Positions 8,427 to 16,737 of a stretch of DNA of 64,000 nucleotides are shown piece by piece. The notes under the pieces were generated by a model. That model searched no databases. It was not told the DNA's origin and saw nothing but the letters and a program-made list of their open reading frames with translations. The stretch comes from Paenibacillus zeirhizosphaerae (GTDB taxonomy: Bacteria; Bacillota; Bacilli; Paenibacillales; Paenibacillaceae), in assembly GCF_030705605.1 (NCBI RefSeq), contig NZ_JAPCKK010000021.1, forward strand, positions 1 through 64,000, given 5' to 3'. Position 1 is the stretch's first letter. Each line of letters begins with the position of its first letter. The position numbers and the translations under genes were made by a program.

Positions 8427-8464
8427 AATCATCCTCATTCGTCTTTCGGCGTATGGGGATGATT
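8427..8464 (+). terminator. probable terminator after zwf
   Basis: Inverted repeat AATCATCC/GGATGATT with an additional CAT/ATG pair and a loop of about 16 nt, 50 bp after zwf. The T tract is poor, so efficiency is uncertain. Confidence 0.5.
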
Positions 8465-8612
8465 TGCGTTCAGAGTATGCTATAATAACATAATGATTTC
8501 ATGGTTAAGCGAGGGTTGTCTTTATGCCGATTTGATGAAAGCGGATGAGAAAGTCCTGGTTTGAATAGATTGCAATAGCGAAAAGTATTTATGCGACGAA
8601 GGGAAAAGTGAA

Positions 8613-10196
8613 ATGAGTAAAACAACGGAAAATTTGCTGCAGCAGGAAGTCGACAAGCGTCGTACTTTTGCAATTATATCCCACCCGGACGCGGGGAAAA
8701 CGACTCTGACCGAGAAGCTGCTCTTGTTCGGGGGAGCCATCCGTGAAGCAGGTACGGTCAAGGCCCGTAAAGCAAGTAAGCATGCCACAAGTGACTGGAT
8801 GGAAATCGAGAAGCAGCGCGGGATCTCGGTTACTTCCTCTGTCATGCAGTTTGATTATGAAGGGCATCGGGTGAACATTCTGGATACGCCGGGTCACCAG
8901 GACTTCAGTGAGGATACTTACCGCACGTTGACGGCTGCGGACAGCGCCGTGATGCTGATTGACGTGGCCAAGGGTGTGGAGGCGCAGACAATCAAGCTGT
9001 TTCAGGTCTGTGCCAAGCGGGGCATCCCGATCTTTACATTCATTAACAAATTGGATCGGGAAGGAAGAAGCCCTTTCGATCTGATGGAAGAGCTGGAGCA
9101 GGTGCTGGGCATCCGTTCCGTGCCGATGAATTGGCCGATTGGAACAGGGCGCGAGCTGTGTGGGGTCTATGACCGGACGCTCAATCAGGTCGAGTTGTTC
9201 CAAGGCGACGATCACTCCAACATTCAAGTGCAGAAGGTTGAAGATTATAACGATCCGATGATCCGGCAGATGGCCGGTGACTTTCTACATGACCAGCTTT
9301 GTCAGGATCTAGAGCTGCTGGACGTTGCGGGTGATCCATTTGATATGGAGAAGGTACAACGCGGTGAGCTGACACCCGTGTTCTTCGGCAGCGCCATTAA
9401 CAATTTCGGCGTGCAGACGTTCCTGGAGAACTTCCTGAAGCTTGCTCCCAAACCGGAGCCTCGTAAAAGCACTGCTGGTGTAATCGAGCCTACGGATGAG
9501 AAGTTCAGCGGATATGTCTTTAAAATCCAGGCCAATATGAACCCGGCACACCGTGACCGGATCGCGTTTTTGCGCATTGTGTCAGGCAAATTTCAGCGCG
9601 GCATGAGCGTAAAGCATGCCAGAATGGGCAAAGAAATCAAGCTTTCGCAACCGCAGCAGTTTCTGGCTCAGGACCGGGATATTGTGCAAGAAGCCTTTCC
9701 AGGCGATATTATCGGTTTGTTCGACCCGGGCATCTTCCGGATTGGAGATTCGCTCAGCCAAGGCAGTGAGGTTGTATTTGACGAGCTTCCGACCTTCTCC
9801 CCTGAAATCTTCGCGAAAGTTACGGTAAAAAACGCGCTGAAGCATAAGCAATATCAGAAAGGGATTGACCAGCTCACAGAGGAAGGCACCATTCAGGTAT
9901 TCCAGACTGTCAGCTTTGATGATACACTTCTGGGTGTAGTTGGACAGCTCCAGTTCGAAGTATTTGAGTACCGGATGAAGGGTGAGTACGGAGTGGATGT
10001 TCAGCTTCAAAGAATGCCATACCAGTTTGCCCGCTGGATCATCGACGATAATATCGATCCAAGTAAATTCCGTATCAACTCCACACTTGTTAAAGACAAG
10101 AAGGGGAATTATGTCGTGCTGTTCGAGAATGAATATGCGATGAGAACGGCGATGGAGAAAAATCCAACAGCGAAATTTTTAGAAACAGCACCATAA
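8613..10196 (+). CDS. prfC: peptide chain release factor 3
   Basis: A 527-residue translational GTPase that recycles RF1/RF2 from the ribosome after termination. The G motifs are SHPDAGKT (23-30), DTPGH (91-95) and NKLD (145-148); EF-Tu-like domain II and an RF3-specific C-terminal domain follow. Length fits RF3 (about 525-530) and excludes EF-G or LepA. Transcribed alone, with a strong terminator downstream. A TATAAT at 8480-8485 could be its -10 box, but no good -35 is visible. Confidence 0.95.
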   Translation: MSKTTENLLQQEVDKRRTFAIISHPDAGKTTLTEKLLLFGGAIREAGTVKARKASKHATSDWMEIEKQRGISVTSSVMQFDYEGHRVNILDTPGHQDFSEDTYRTLTAADSAVMLIDVAKGVEAQTIKLFQVCAKRGIPIFTFINKLDREGRSPFDLMEELEQVLGIRSVPMNWPIGTGRELCGVYDRTLNQVELFQGDDHSNIQVQKVEDYNDPMIRQMAGDFLHDQLCQDLELLDVAGDPFDMEKVQRGELTPVFFGSAINNFGVQTFLENFLKLAPKPEPRKSTAGVIEPTDEKFSGYVFKIQANMNPAHRDRIAFLRIVSGKFQRGMSVKHARMGKEIKLSQPQQFLAQDRDIVQEAFPGDIIGLFDPGIFRIGDSLSQGSEVVFDELPTFSPEIFAKVTVKNALKHKQYQKGIDQLTEEGTIQVFQTVSFDDTLLGVVGQLQFEVFEYRMKGEYGVDVQLQRMPYQFARWIIDDNIDPSKFRINSTLVKDKKGNYVVLFENEYAMRTAMEKNPTAKFLETAP

Positions 10197-10245
10197 AACC
10201 AGCGGGTTTCGGAAATCGGACCGTAATTAAACGTAAGCATTAGTA

Positions 10246-10285
10246 AAGAAAGCCGACGTCTGTTACGACAGACGTCGGCTTTCTT
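10246..10285. terminator. bidirectional terminator between prfC and sspI
   Basis: A perfect 18-bp stem AAGAAAGCCGACGTCTGT with its complement and a TACG loop. A-rich and T-rich ends on both sides make it work for prfC on the plus strand and sspI on the minus strand. Confidence 0.9.
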
Positions 10286-10293
10286 GGTTTGTA

Positions 10294-10527
10294 TCATTTT
10301 AAAGGCTGTGGTGTTACTTGCTTTAAATGCTCATGCAGGATATGGACCATTTCGTTTTGATGATTCTGATCGATGTTGGGCCAGATCATTTCAAACACGG
10401 CACCCAGACCGGGAAGGGCAGCTTCCGGTCCGTTAATGGAGCCTTCGATCATATGCCTCAGGTCTTCCTCCGATTCCCCGTGAACCTTATGAATGATGGC
10501 CTGGCGTAAATCAAGTGTGATGGGCAT
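10294..10527 (-). CDS. sspI: small acid-soluble spore protein SspI
   Basis: A 77-residue protein resembling Bacillus SspI: N-terminal LRQAI, central LPGLGAVFEMIWP and the following NEMV block. SspI is a minor spore-core protein made in the forespore. GGGAGGA lies 9 bp before the ATG. It is monocistronic and convergent with prfC. I see no clear sigma-G promoter, only a weak CATAC element upstream. Its presence indicates an endospore former. Confidence 0.88.
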   Translation of the reverse strand: MPITLDLRQAIIHKVHGESEEDLRHMIEGSINGPEAALPGLGAVFEMIWPNIDQNHQNEMVHILHEHLKQVTPQPLK

Positions 10528-10625
10528 TATTTTGTTCCTCCCGGTATGATCAAATTCAATGAATCAGTGTACAGCTTTCCCTAACCCTGTCCTAAATATG
10601 TACGGGATTGTCACGCCTGTCTTGA

Positions 10626-10654
10626 TGAACACGGCTGTCTTATTGTGCTATACT
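10626..10654 (+). promoter_or_regulatory. candidate sigma-A promoter for the KtrA-like gene
   Basis: TGAACA, 17 bp, TATACT. The -10 is good and the -35 matches four of six bases. It ends 37 bp before the start codon. No c-di-AMP (ydaO) riboswitch is visible. Confidence 0.4.
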
Positions 10655-10691
10655 AGGATGGTAGAAATGTGACATTTATGGAGGTCAAAAC

Positions 10692-11354
10692 ATGCCTAAA
10701 AAACAGTACGCGGTCATCGGAATGGGACGGTTTGGTTCCAGCGTGGCCAATGCGCTCGGTGAAATGGGATACGATGTATTGGCCATCGATTCCGACGAGC
10801 AACGTACCCAGGAAATCGCAGAGATGGTGACCCATGCCGTGACAGCCGATTCCACCGATGAGGAGGCGCTGCGAGCGCTCGGCATTCGCAATTTCGACGT
10901 TGTGGTGGTCGCTATCGGTGAGGATATACAAGCAAGCATTTTAACGACCCTGATTCTGAAGGATATGGGTATTCCGGCGCTGATTGTTAAAGCCAAGAAT
11001 GAATTGCATGGTAAGGTGCTGCAGAAAATAGGAGCAGACAAGGTTGTTTATCCGGAACGGGATATGGGACTGCGGGTTGCGCACCATCTTACTTCACCGA
11101 ACATTTTGGATTATATTGAACTGTCGAAGGATTACAGCATATTTGATATGAGAGCGCCTAAAGCAATGCTCGGCATGAACCTGAAGGAGCTGGACATTCG
11201 GGCACGGTACGGATGTAACGTCATGGGCATTCGCCGGGGGCAGGAAATGAACATTTCCCCAAGTCCTGATGAACGTCTTGCGGCCGGTGATGTTCTTATT
11301 GTAGTTGGACATAAGGAGCATTTGATCAAGCTTGAACAGGATTTTGCCGATTAG
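10692..11354 (+). CDS. ktrC: potassium uptake regulatory subunit KtrA/KtrC
   Basis: A 220-residue cytoplasmic RCK protein that gates a KtrB/KtrD potassium channel. The Rossmann RCK_N domain starts with GMGRFGSS (10-17). RCK_C follows from about residue 135 and ends with DVLIVVGHKEHL. RCK proteins bind ATP/ADP through the N domain and c-di-AMP through the C domain. No membrane subunit lies next to it, which resembles the solitary ktrC of Bacillus subtilis rather than ktrAB; the symbol rests on that. TGGAGG precedes the start. Confidence 0.88.
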   Translation: MPKKQYAVIGMGRFGSSVANALGEMGYDVLAIDSDEQRTQEIAEMVTHAVTADSTDEEALRALGIRNFDVVVVAIGEDIQASILTTLILKDMGIPALIVKAKNELHGKVLQKIGADKVVYPERDMGLRVAHHLTSPNILDYIELSKDYSIFDMRAPKAMLGMNLKELDIRARYGCNVMGIRRGQEMNISPSPDERLAAGDVLIVVGHKEHLIKLEQDFAD

Positions 11355-11387
11355 ACTAAGAATGAACAAAGAACGGATGAAGCGAGC

Positions 11388-12179
11388 ATGGAACTGATTT
11401 CTCCGAACAACCCGCGTGTGAAAGAGTGGGCGCAGCTACTGGAGAAAAAACATCGTACACGGCAGGGAAAGTATATTGTGGAAGGTGTGCATCTGGTGCA
11501 GGAAGCGCTGCGATCCGGTGCGGACATTGAATGTATAGCCTATGATATAGAGAAAGGCATTCCATACGAGCTTAGAGGCTTCGCGCAACTGCCTGACCGG
11601 AAGCCGGAATGGGCGGCTGTCTCCTGTGCCGTCATAGCCAAGTGTACGGAGACCAAGACTCCTCAGGCTGTGTTTGCCGTTGTGCGAAAAGAGGCACGCC
11701 AGGCAGACGAGCTCCTGCGGCAGCAAGACGGCTTGGTGATCGTACTGGATGGTGTGCAGGACCCGGGCAATGTTGGAACAATTATTCGCAGTGCAGATGC
11801 CGCTGGCGCGGCCGGAGTTGTCCTGGGCCACGGCTGTGCGGATTTGTACAATCCGAAGACGATACGCTCCACAATGGGCTCGATGTTCCATTTGCCGATT
11901 GTGGAAGCGGAGCTGACACAGATACTGGCTGCAGCTAAGACCGGAGGGGCCCGGGTGGTCAGCACGTCGCTGCAGGCGAGCTATTCCTGCTATTCATATG
12001 ATTTCAGTCAGCCCGTATGGCTGGTGATCGGGAACGAGGGACAGGGCGTATCGGACGCTGTGGCCACGTTGGTTGATGACAGCATCCTGATCCCGATGGT
12101 CGGACAGGCTGAATCCCTGAATGCGGCGATGGCGGCGACGGTGCTGCTGTTTGAGGCAATGCGGCAGCGAAAGTTTTAA
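11388..12179 (+). CDS. TrmH/SpoU-family RNA 2'-O-methyltransferase
   Basis: A 263-residue SpoU-type methyltransferase. The N-terminal substrate-binding domain contains KHRTRQGKYIVEG. The SPOUT domain carries the three family motifs: motif 1 DPGNVGTIIRSADAAG, motif 2 VIGNEGQGV and motif 3 IPMVGQAESLNAAMAATVLL. Members methylate ribose in rRNA or tRNA with SAM; the exact target cannot be read from sequence. It resembles Bacillus YsgA. It starts 33 bp after ktrC and may be cotranscribed. Only a weak ribosome binding site is seen. Confidence 0.88.
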   Translation: MELISPNNPRVKEWAQLLEKKHRTRQGKYIVEGVHLVQEALRSGADIECIAYDIEKGIPYELRGFAQLPDRKPEWAAVSCAVIAKCTETKTPQAVFAVVRKEARQADELLRQQDGLVIVLDGVQDPGNVGTIIRSADAAGAAGVVLGHGCADLYNPKTIRSTMGSMFHLPIVEAELTQILAAAKTGGARVVSTSLQASYSCYSYDFSQPVWLVIGNEGQGVSDAVATLVDDSILIPMVGQAESLNAAMAATVLLFEAMRQRKF

Positions 12180-12207
12180 ATAACATAATTCCTGTCCCCA
12201 ACTTACC

Positions 12208-12256
12208 AAGACCGGAAACTGCTCGAAATTCATCCGATCATTTCTCCGGTCTTTAC
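12208..12256 (+). terminator. possible terminator after the TrmH-like gene
   Basis: Stem AAGACCGGA/TCTCCGGTCTT with one bulge around a 27-nt loop, followed by a short, interrupted T stretch. Confidence 0.45.
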
Positions 12257-12318
12257 TAATTCGTAAGCGTTATCATACAATATCTTGAGTATGCTGTTGT
12301 AAACGAGGAGGATTGGAT

Positions 12319-13161
12319 ATGTCCAATGAGCGTTTAGTGATCATTAATGCGGATGATTTTGGTATGTGTCATGCAACGAATCAGGCAATAAGTAGGCTGC
12401 TGGAGAAAGGTGTCATTGATTCGACGAGTATAATGGTGACTTGTCCCTGGGTGCTGGAAGCTGCCGCTTTCGTGAAACAGAACCCGAAGACCGACGTGGG
12501 GATCCATCTTACATTTACGAGTGAATGGGAGCATTACAAATGGGGACCGTTGAATAGTCAGTTATCAACTTTGATTCATGAGTTCGGATATTTTCCGGCA
12601 GCTACAGAGACGGTTGTCGCCAACGCCAATCCTGAGGAGATCCGTGAAGAAGCGATTGCACAAATTGAATTCGCTCTGCGAATGGGAATGGACCTCACTC
12701 ACATAGACAACCATATGGGCTCGATATACCATGTCACCGAAATTTTGCTTGACCTGTGCGAGACATATCGGCTCCCGCTGCGATTTTCCAAGCTTAGCGG
12801 CATGTTCTTGCAGCATCCTCGGCATCAAGAGATGGTGAAGCTTGCGGAGGAGAAGGGTGTGCTGCTTCTCGATCACTTTGAGATGCTTCCCTTTTCACTA
12901 CCGGCTGGTGAGAAGGCTTCTTATGCTAATACGAAAGAAACGGTAATTCGCACTATTAAGGCATTAAAGCCTGGCCTTACGGAGATTGTTTTTCACCCAT
13001 CACGGGACACCAAAGAATTAAAAGCAATCACGGACACGTGGCAGCTTCGCAGTTTTGAATATGAGGTGTTCCGCGACAAAGAGGTTATCCGGCTATTGCA
13101 GAAGGAAGGTATTCGCGTGGTCACTTGGCGGGAGATTCGCGATCAGCAGCGCTCGCTGTAA
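12319..13161 (+). CDS. ChbG/YdjC-family carbohydrate deacetylase
   Basis: A 280-residue YdjC-like enzyme, a metal-dependent deacetylase family acting on N-acetylated sugars. Metal-site signatures are NADDFGMC near the start, VGIHLTF, and THIDNHMG in the middle, with a final EIVFHPSR block. The ATG at 12319 is preferred because GAGGAGGA ends 6 bp upstream; an in-frame TTG at 12313 directly abuts that sequence. It stands alone between two terminators, so its substrate is unknown. Confidence 0.85.
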   Translation: MSNERLVIINADDFGMCHATNQAISRLLEKGVIDSTSIMVTCPWVLEAAAFVKQNPKTDVGIHLTFTSEWEHYKWGPLNSQLSTLIHEFGYFPAATETVVANANPEEIREEAIAQIEFALRMGMDLTHIDNHMGSIYHVTEILLDLCETYRLPLRFSKLSGMFLQHPRHQEMVKLAEEKGVLLLDHFEMLPFSLPAGEKASYANTKETVIRTIKALKPGLTEIVFHPSRDTKELKAITDTWQLRSFEYEVFRDKEVIRLLQKEGIRVVTWREIRDQQRSL

Positions 13162-13226
13162 TCACTAACAATGTCAATTTTATGTTGTTTTTAAGAGGTG
13201 GGGGATGCTCGGAGCGTCTCAGAACG

Positions 13227-13275
13227 TGCAAAAGGGAGTCCCGGACTAATAGACCTTGCGGGACTCCCTTTTGCA
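13227..13275. terminator. bidirectional terminator
   Basis: A perfect 17-bp inverted repeat, TGCAAAAGGGAGTCCCG with its complement, and a 15-nt loop. A-rich and T-rich bases flank both arms. It lies between the convergent deacetylase and binding-protein genes. Confidence 0.92.
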
Positions 13276-13289
13276 TGTTAAATCAATGT

Positions 13290-14276
13290 TTAATCAGCCA
13301 GCACAATCTTCTCAAGCTCATCCAGCATTTGATTGGCTGCAAGCACTCCACCCGCAGTATTCCAAATGACATCACTGACTTGATGGCTGTTCCCGCTTTG
13401 AACAGCTTTTAAATTTTTCCAAAGTGGATCGTTGGTCCACTCTGCTTCCGTGCCTAGAGCTTCTTGATCTCCATCAGGAGCATAGGTGAAGTAAAAAAGG
13501 AGATCTCCATCCATTTTAGGGGTAACTTCTTTGCCTACCTCGATAGCAAGCTTTCCTAGTTTATTGGCATCAGTAAAGAGCGCTTCTTGCTGTTCGACAC
13601 GTTTAAAGCCCAGTTCATTAAAAATTACGCCAGAGAAAGAATCGGTGTAATAAATCCGCGTTTTTCCGGCCATGAAACGGACGACCGATACTTCCTGATT
13701 CACTTTATCCCCTAATTTTTGCTTAACTTGTGCTACATGATTATCATATTCCTTTAATACTTGAGCACCTTCTTGTTCTTTATTTAAAGCCTTTGCATAT
13801 AACTTGAAATTTTCTTTCCAGTCTCCTCTTAATGTATCTGAGAAAACAGTTGGAGCAATGGCTTGTAACTGCTCATAAATGTTTTCTTGACGCATTTTAG
13901 AGCCAATAATAAGATCTGGTCTTAAGGCAGCAATGGCCTCAACGTTTACCTCGGATTCTGTACCAACGACCTGCACATCTTTCATCTGATCTTGAATATG
14001 TTCATACCATGGATTCCCGCTCCATGACTTTACAGCTCCAACTGGAGTTACTCCCATGGCAAGTAAAGCCTCAGTTCCTTCATTTGTCAAAATGACAACA
14101 CGTTGCGGTTGACCTGTGATCTCCGTTGTACCCATCGCATGCTCTACCGAATATTTTTCGGTTGTTTCTGTTTCTGTTGCCGCTTCATTCTTTTGTTCTT
14201 CCTTTGTCCCACAAGCACTTAGCAGCAGGGAAAATACTAGCCCCAGCATAAGCAAACTCCAAGAAAAGCTTTTCAA
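13290..14276 (-). CDS. iron-siderophore ABC transporter substrate-binding lipoprotein
   Basis: A 328-residue periplasmic-binding-type lipoprotein. Signal peptide 1-21 ends in lipobox LLSAC with Cys22, followed by an acidic linker and a FhuD/BtuF-like binding domain. It captures ferric siderophore at the cell surface for the permeases encoded divergently. The gene order matches yfiY/yfiZ-yfhA of Bacillus subtilis (schizokinen/arthrobactin uptake), but ligand specificity is inferred only. It starts at a TTG preceded by GGGGG. A Fur-like box lies in the shared promoter region. Confidence 0.9.
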   Translation of the reverse strand: MKSFSWSLLMLGLVFSLLLSACGTKEEQKNEAATETETTEKYSVEHAMGTTEITGQPQRVVILTNEGTEALLAMGVTPVGAVKSWSGNPWYEHIQDQMKDVQVVGTESEVNVEAIAALRPDLIIGSKMRQENIYEQLQAIAPTVFSDTLRGDWKENFKLYAKALNKEQEGAQVLKEYDNHVAQVKQKLGDKVNQEVSVVRFMAGKTRIYYTDSFSGVIFNELGFKRVEQQEALFTDANKLGKLAIEVGKEVTPKMDGDLLFYFTYAPDGDQEALGTEAEWTNDPLWKNLKAVQSGNSHQVSDVIWNTAGGVLAANQMLDELEKIVLAD

Positions 14277-14295
14277 TTAAGTAGCCCCCATTGAT

Positions 14296-14314
14296 GATAA
14301 TGATTTTCATTCAC
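14296..14314. promoter_or_regulatory. Fur box
   Basis: GATAATGATTTTCATTCAC matches 15 of 19 positions of the Fur consensus (GATAATGAT-A-ATCATTATC type). It lies between the -10 of the minus-strand promoter and the binding-protein start, so iron-loaded Fur would block that promoter. Confidence 0.85.
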
Positions 14315-14323
14315 AAAAAGAAT

Positions 14324-14351
14324 GATATAATTCAGAGAGCAGGGTTGTCAA
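14324..14351 (-). promoter_or_regulatory. promoter of the siderophore-binding protein gene
   Basis: On the minus strand, TTGACA, 16 bp, TATATC, just upstream of the Fur box and 47 bp before the start codon. Confidence 0.55.
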
Positions 14352-14360
14352 TTCATAATT

Positions 14361-14402
14361 GATAGAAATTCTCATTGACTATTATTTCAATTTAATTAGA
14401 CT
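14361..14402 (+). promoter_or_regulatory. promoter of the permease genes with overlapping degenerate Fur box
   Basis: TTGACT, 16 bp, TAGACT on the plus strand. Bases 14361-14379 (GATAGAAATTCTCATTGAC) match 12 of 19 Fur-box positions and overlap the -35, so iron could repress both divergent promoters. Confidence 0.55.
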
Positions 14403-14433
14403 GAACATAATGAGAAGGAAAGGGTACATAAAT

Positions 14434-15438
14434 ATGATTTTTCAAACAAAGCAGAAGAAAGTAGCAGGATTAATATTATTTAGCTTTTTGCTTATGTATT
14501 GCCTGGCAGCAAGTGTCGTATATGGATACGTTGATACAAGTACAAGTACTGTGATAGACTCTTTCACAAAATTTAATGGTTCAAATGAACATATTATTGT
14601 GCAGACTGTCCGTGTACCACGCGCGCTTATTGCGGCGGCCGTGGGTGCAAGCCTTGCCATAGCAGGGGCCATATTGCAGGCACTCACCAGAAATCCACTC
14701 GCCTCTCCCGGGATATTGGGGATTAATGCTGGCGCGTCTTTTTTTATTGTTTGTGCTGTTGTTGTCTTTTCTGCCCACTCGCTCCAAGTGTTTTCATGGA
14801 TCGCCTTCCTTGGCGCGGCTTTTGCCGCCTCTTTGGTATTCATAATAGGTTCTATTGGCAAGGAAGGACTCACTCCTATTAAACTTACACTTGCCGGTGT
14901 TGCCATTGGAGCGGTGTTTTCATCATTGACGCAAGGACTTCTTGTATTAAATGAAACGGCCCTTGACGAAGTATTGTTCTGGCTGGCGGGGTCGGTGCAG
15001 GGGCGTAAATTGGAGATGTTAACCAGCGTTCTCCCTTATCTGATTATCGCTTGGCTTGGTTCGATGCTGATGGCCGGAAAAATAAATCTGTTACTGCTTG
15101 GTGATGATGTTTCGCGGGGGTTAGGTCAGCGCACGCAGCTTGTGAGAGGCATACTTGTGTTAATTGTTGTGCTGTTAGCCGGGAGTTCAGTCGCTGTTGC
15201 CGGGCCGATTGGCTTTGTGGGTATCGTTATTCCGCATTTTGCCCGTGCATTTGTGGGAACAGACTATAGATGGGTTATTCCTTACTGCGGGGTATTCGGT
15301 GGAATATTGTTACTGGCTGCCGATATAGGAGCAAGATTCATTTTGATGCCGCAAGAGGTTCCTGTCGGCGTAATGACGGCAGTGATTGGTACACCATTTT
15401 TTATTTATATCGCTCGTAGAGGGGGCTTAACCAAATGA
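14434..15438 (+). CDS. FecCD-type iron-siderophore permease, subunit 1
   Basis: A 334-residue inner-membrane permease of the FecCD family, with about nine or ten membrane helices. Family blocks RVPRALIAAAVGASLAIAGA, LTRNPLASPGILGINAGA and PIGFVGIVIPHFAR are present. The ATG at 14434 is chosen because AGGAAAGGG ends 9 bp upstream; longer in-frame readings to 14359 would overlap the promoter and Fur box. It overlaps the next permease by 4 bp (ATGA). It corresponds to yfiZ in gene order. Confidence 0.92.
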   Translation: MIFQTKQKKVAGLILFSFLLMYCLAASVVYGYVDTSTSTVIDSFTKFNGSNEHIIVQTVRVPRALIAAAVGASLAIAGAILQALTRNPLASPGILGINAGASFFIVCAVVVFSAHSLQVFSWIAFLGAAFAASLVFIIGSIGKEGLTPIKLTLAGVAIGAVFSSLTQGLLVLNETALDEVLFWLAGSVQGRKLEMLTSVLPYLIIAWLGSMLMAGKINLLLLGDDVSRGLGQRTQLVRGILVLIVVLLAGSSVAVAGPIGFVGIVIPHFARAFVGTDYRWVIPYCGVFGGILLLAADIGARFILMPQEVPVGVMTAVIGTPFFIYIARRGGLTK

Positions 15439-16493
15439 AAAAGCAGCTAACTCTACGAATTGGCTCCAGGGTTTCGCTATTGCTGAATCAGAAAGCACTC
15501 CTCACCTCGGGATGCTTATTGTTATTAACACTACTTCTTTTCTTATTGAGCACAGGAATGGGAGATATGAGTATTTCTCCTGTTCGAGTCCTTCAGGCTA
15601 TTTTCGGCAGAGGGGATGACATGGAGAGACTTGTGGTTACATCTATTCGTCTTCCACGAGTCTTAATGGCATTGCTCGCTGGCATTGGTCTAGCCATAGC
15701 AGGTAGCATTCTGCAAGGTCTTGTACGCAATCCACTGGCTTCACCGGAAATTATTGGAGTAACAGGAGGGGCTGGCGCGGCAGTTGTTTTATTTCTCGCT
15801 TTATTTAGCGATCGGGATACCGGCTCATTGTTGATTAGTATTGAGTGGCTGCCACTCGGTGCGTTCTTAGGCGCCACCTTAACTACCTTTATCGTTTATT
15901 TGCTCTCTTATAAGCATGGAGAAGTTGTTCCCTTGCGGATGGTGCTAATCGGCATTGGCATTGCCGCACTTATGCAGGCGGTTACGACGTTTTTTATGAT
16001 TCTCAGTCCTATCCACAATGCCAGTCAAGCGAATATTTGGCTGATTGGCACAGTCAACGGAACGAATTGGGGGGATGTTGCTGTATTGGCTCCATGGATT
16101 ACGGTAATTAGCTTGGTGACCTGGGGTGCTGCACGTAAGTTAAATGTACAGCAGCTAGGGGATTCTCTTGCAACGGGACTAGGGAGTCATGTTGGGCGTC
16201 AGCGGCTCTATTTGCTGCTTCTTTGTACGGCTTTGGTTGGAGGGGCGGTTGCTTTTGCAGGAGGCATTGGCTTTGTTGGGTTAATTGCACCTCATATTGC
16301 CCGGAAACTTGTGGGTTCTTCTTACGGGGCACTTATTCCAGCAGCGGCGCTGATAGGAGCTTTGCTCGTCATGGGTGCGGATTTAATGGGCAGAACATTA
16401 TTTTCACCCTTGGAAGTACCGACGGGGGTTTTCACGGCTGCGATTGGAGCACCCTATTTCATTTATTTGCTGTTTAAAAGCAGAAGCACATAG
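15435..16493 (+). CDS. FecCD-type iron-siderophore permease, subunit 2
   Basis: A 352-residue FecCD permease that probably forms a heterodimer with the preceding protein. Blocks RLPRVLMALLAGIGLAIAGS, LVRNPLASPEIIGVTGGAG and GGIGFVGLIAPHIARK are conserved. It starts inside the stop region of subunit 1, so translation is coupled. No ABC ATPase gene follows; the system must borrow an ATPase encoded elsewhere, as Bacillus subtilis does with YusV. Downstream lies a dispersed repeat, then an IS remnant. Confidence 0.92.
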   Translation: MKKQLTLRIGSRVSLLLNQKALLTSGCLLLLTLLLFLLSTGMGDMSISPVRVLQAIFGRGDDMERLVVTSIRLPRVLMALLAGIGLAIAGSILQGLVRNPLASPEIIGVTGGAGAAVVLFLALFSDRDTGSLLISIEWLPLGAFLGATLTTFIVYLLSYKHGEVVPLRMVLIGIGIAALMQAVTTFFMILSPIHNASQANIWLIGTVNGTNWGDVAVLAPWITVISLVTWGAARKLNVQQLGDSLATGLGSHVGRQRLYLLLLCTALVGGAVAFAGGIGFVGLIAPHIARKLVGSSYGALIPAAALIGALLVMGADLMGRTLFSPLEVPTGVFTAAIGAPYFIYLLFKSRST

Positions 16494-16524
16494 GTTGTAA
16501 ACAGAGTGTGTTCATCGGAGCTGT

Positions 16525-16724
16525 GGGTGTCCCCAAAGGCTCTTGACCGGGGCACTCTTTTCGTGCGTGTTTTGTGCGTGGGGGAGACGCTCCGAGAACG
16601 AAGCATTCCTACAATCGCTGTTGACCCTTCGGGCCAAAGGCGAACGCTGCGCTTTTCCGGAATTGCTTCGTTCTCTCCGCTGCTGCGTGCAGACCCCAAC
16701 TTTCAAGAACAACCGGAAATTGCA
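16525..16724 (+). repeat. dispersed hairpin repeat, copy 1 (~200 bp)
   Basis: This segment reappears in reverse orientation at 26187-26376 and in shortened form at 51069-51146. It starts GGGTGTCCCCAAAGGC and ends near AAGAACAACCGGAAAT. Inside is a near-perfect inverted repeat: GAGAACGAAGCATTCC (16594-16609) against GGAATTGCTTCGTTCTC (16659-16675). A smaller TTGACC/GGCCAA hairpin lies in the loop. Short open frames across it are not conserved between copies, so it is not read as coding. It lies 32 bp after the permease stop codon. Confidence 0.85.
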
Positions 16725-16737
16725 CTGCACCCCGTCA

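Noticed and set aside
10528..10625. Sigma-G promoter for sspI
   Set aside because: Only CATACCG with a poor, badly spaced -35 is present, weaker than the two clear SASP promoters.
14359..14433. Extended N-terminus for the first siderophore permease
   Set aside because: It would put coding sequence over the promoter and Fur box; ATG 14434 has the only good ribosome binding site.
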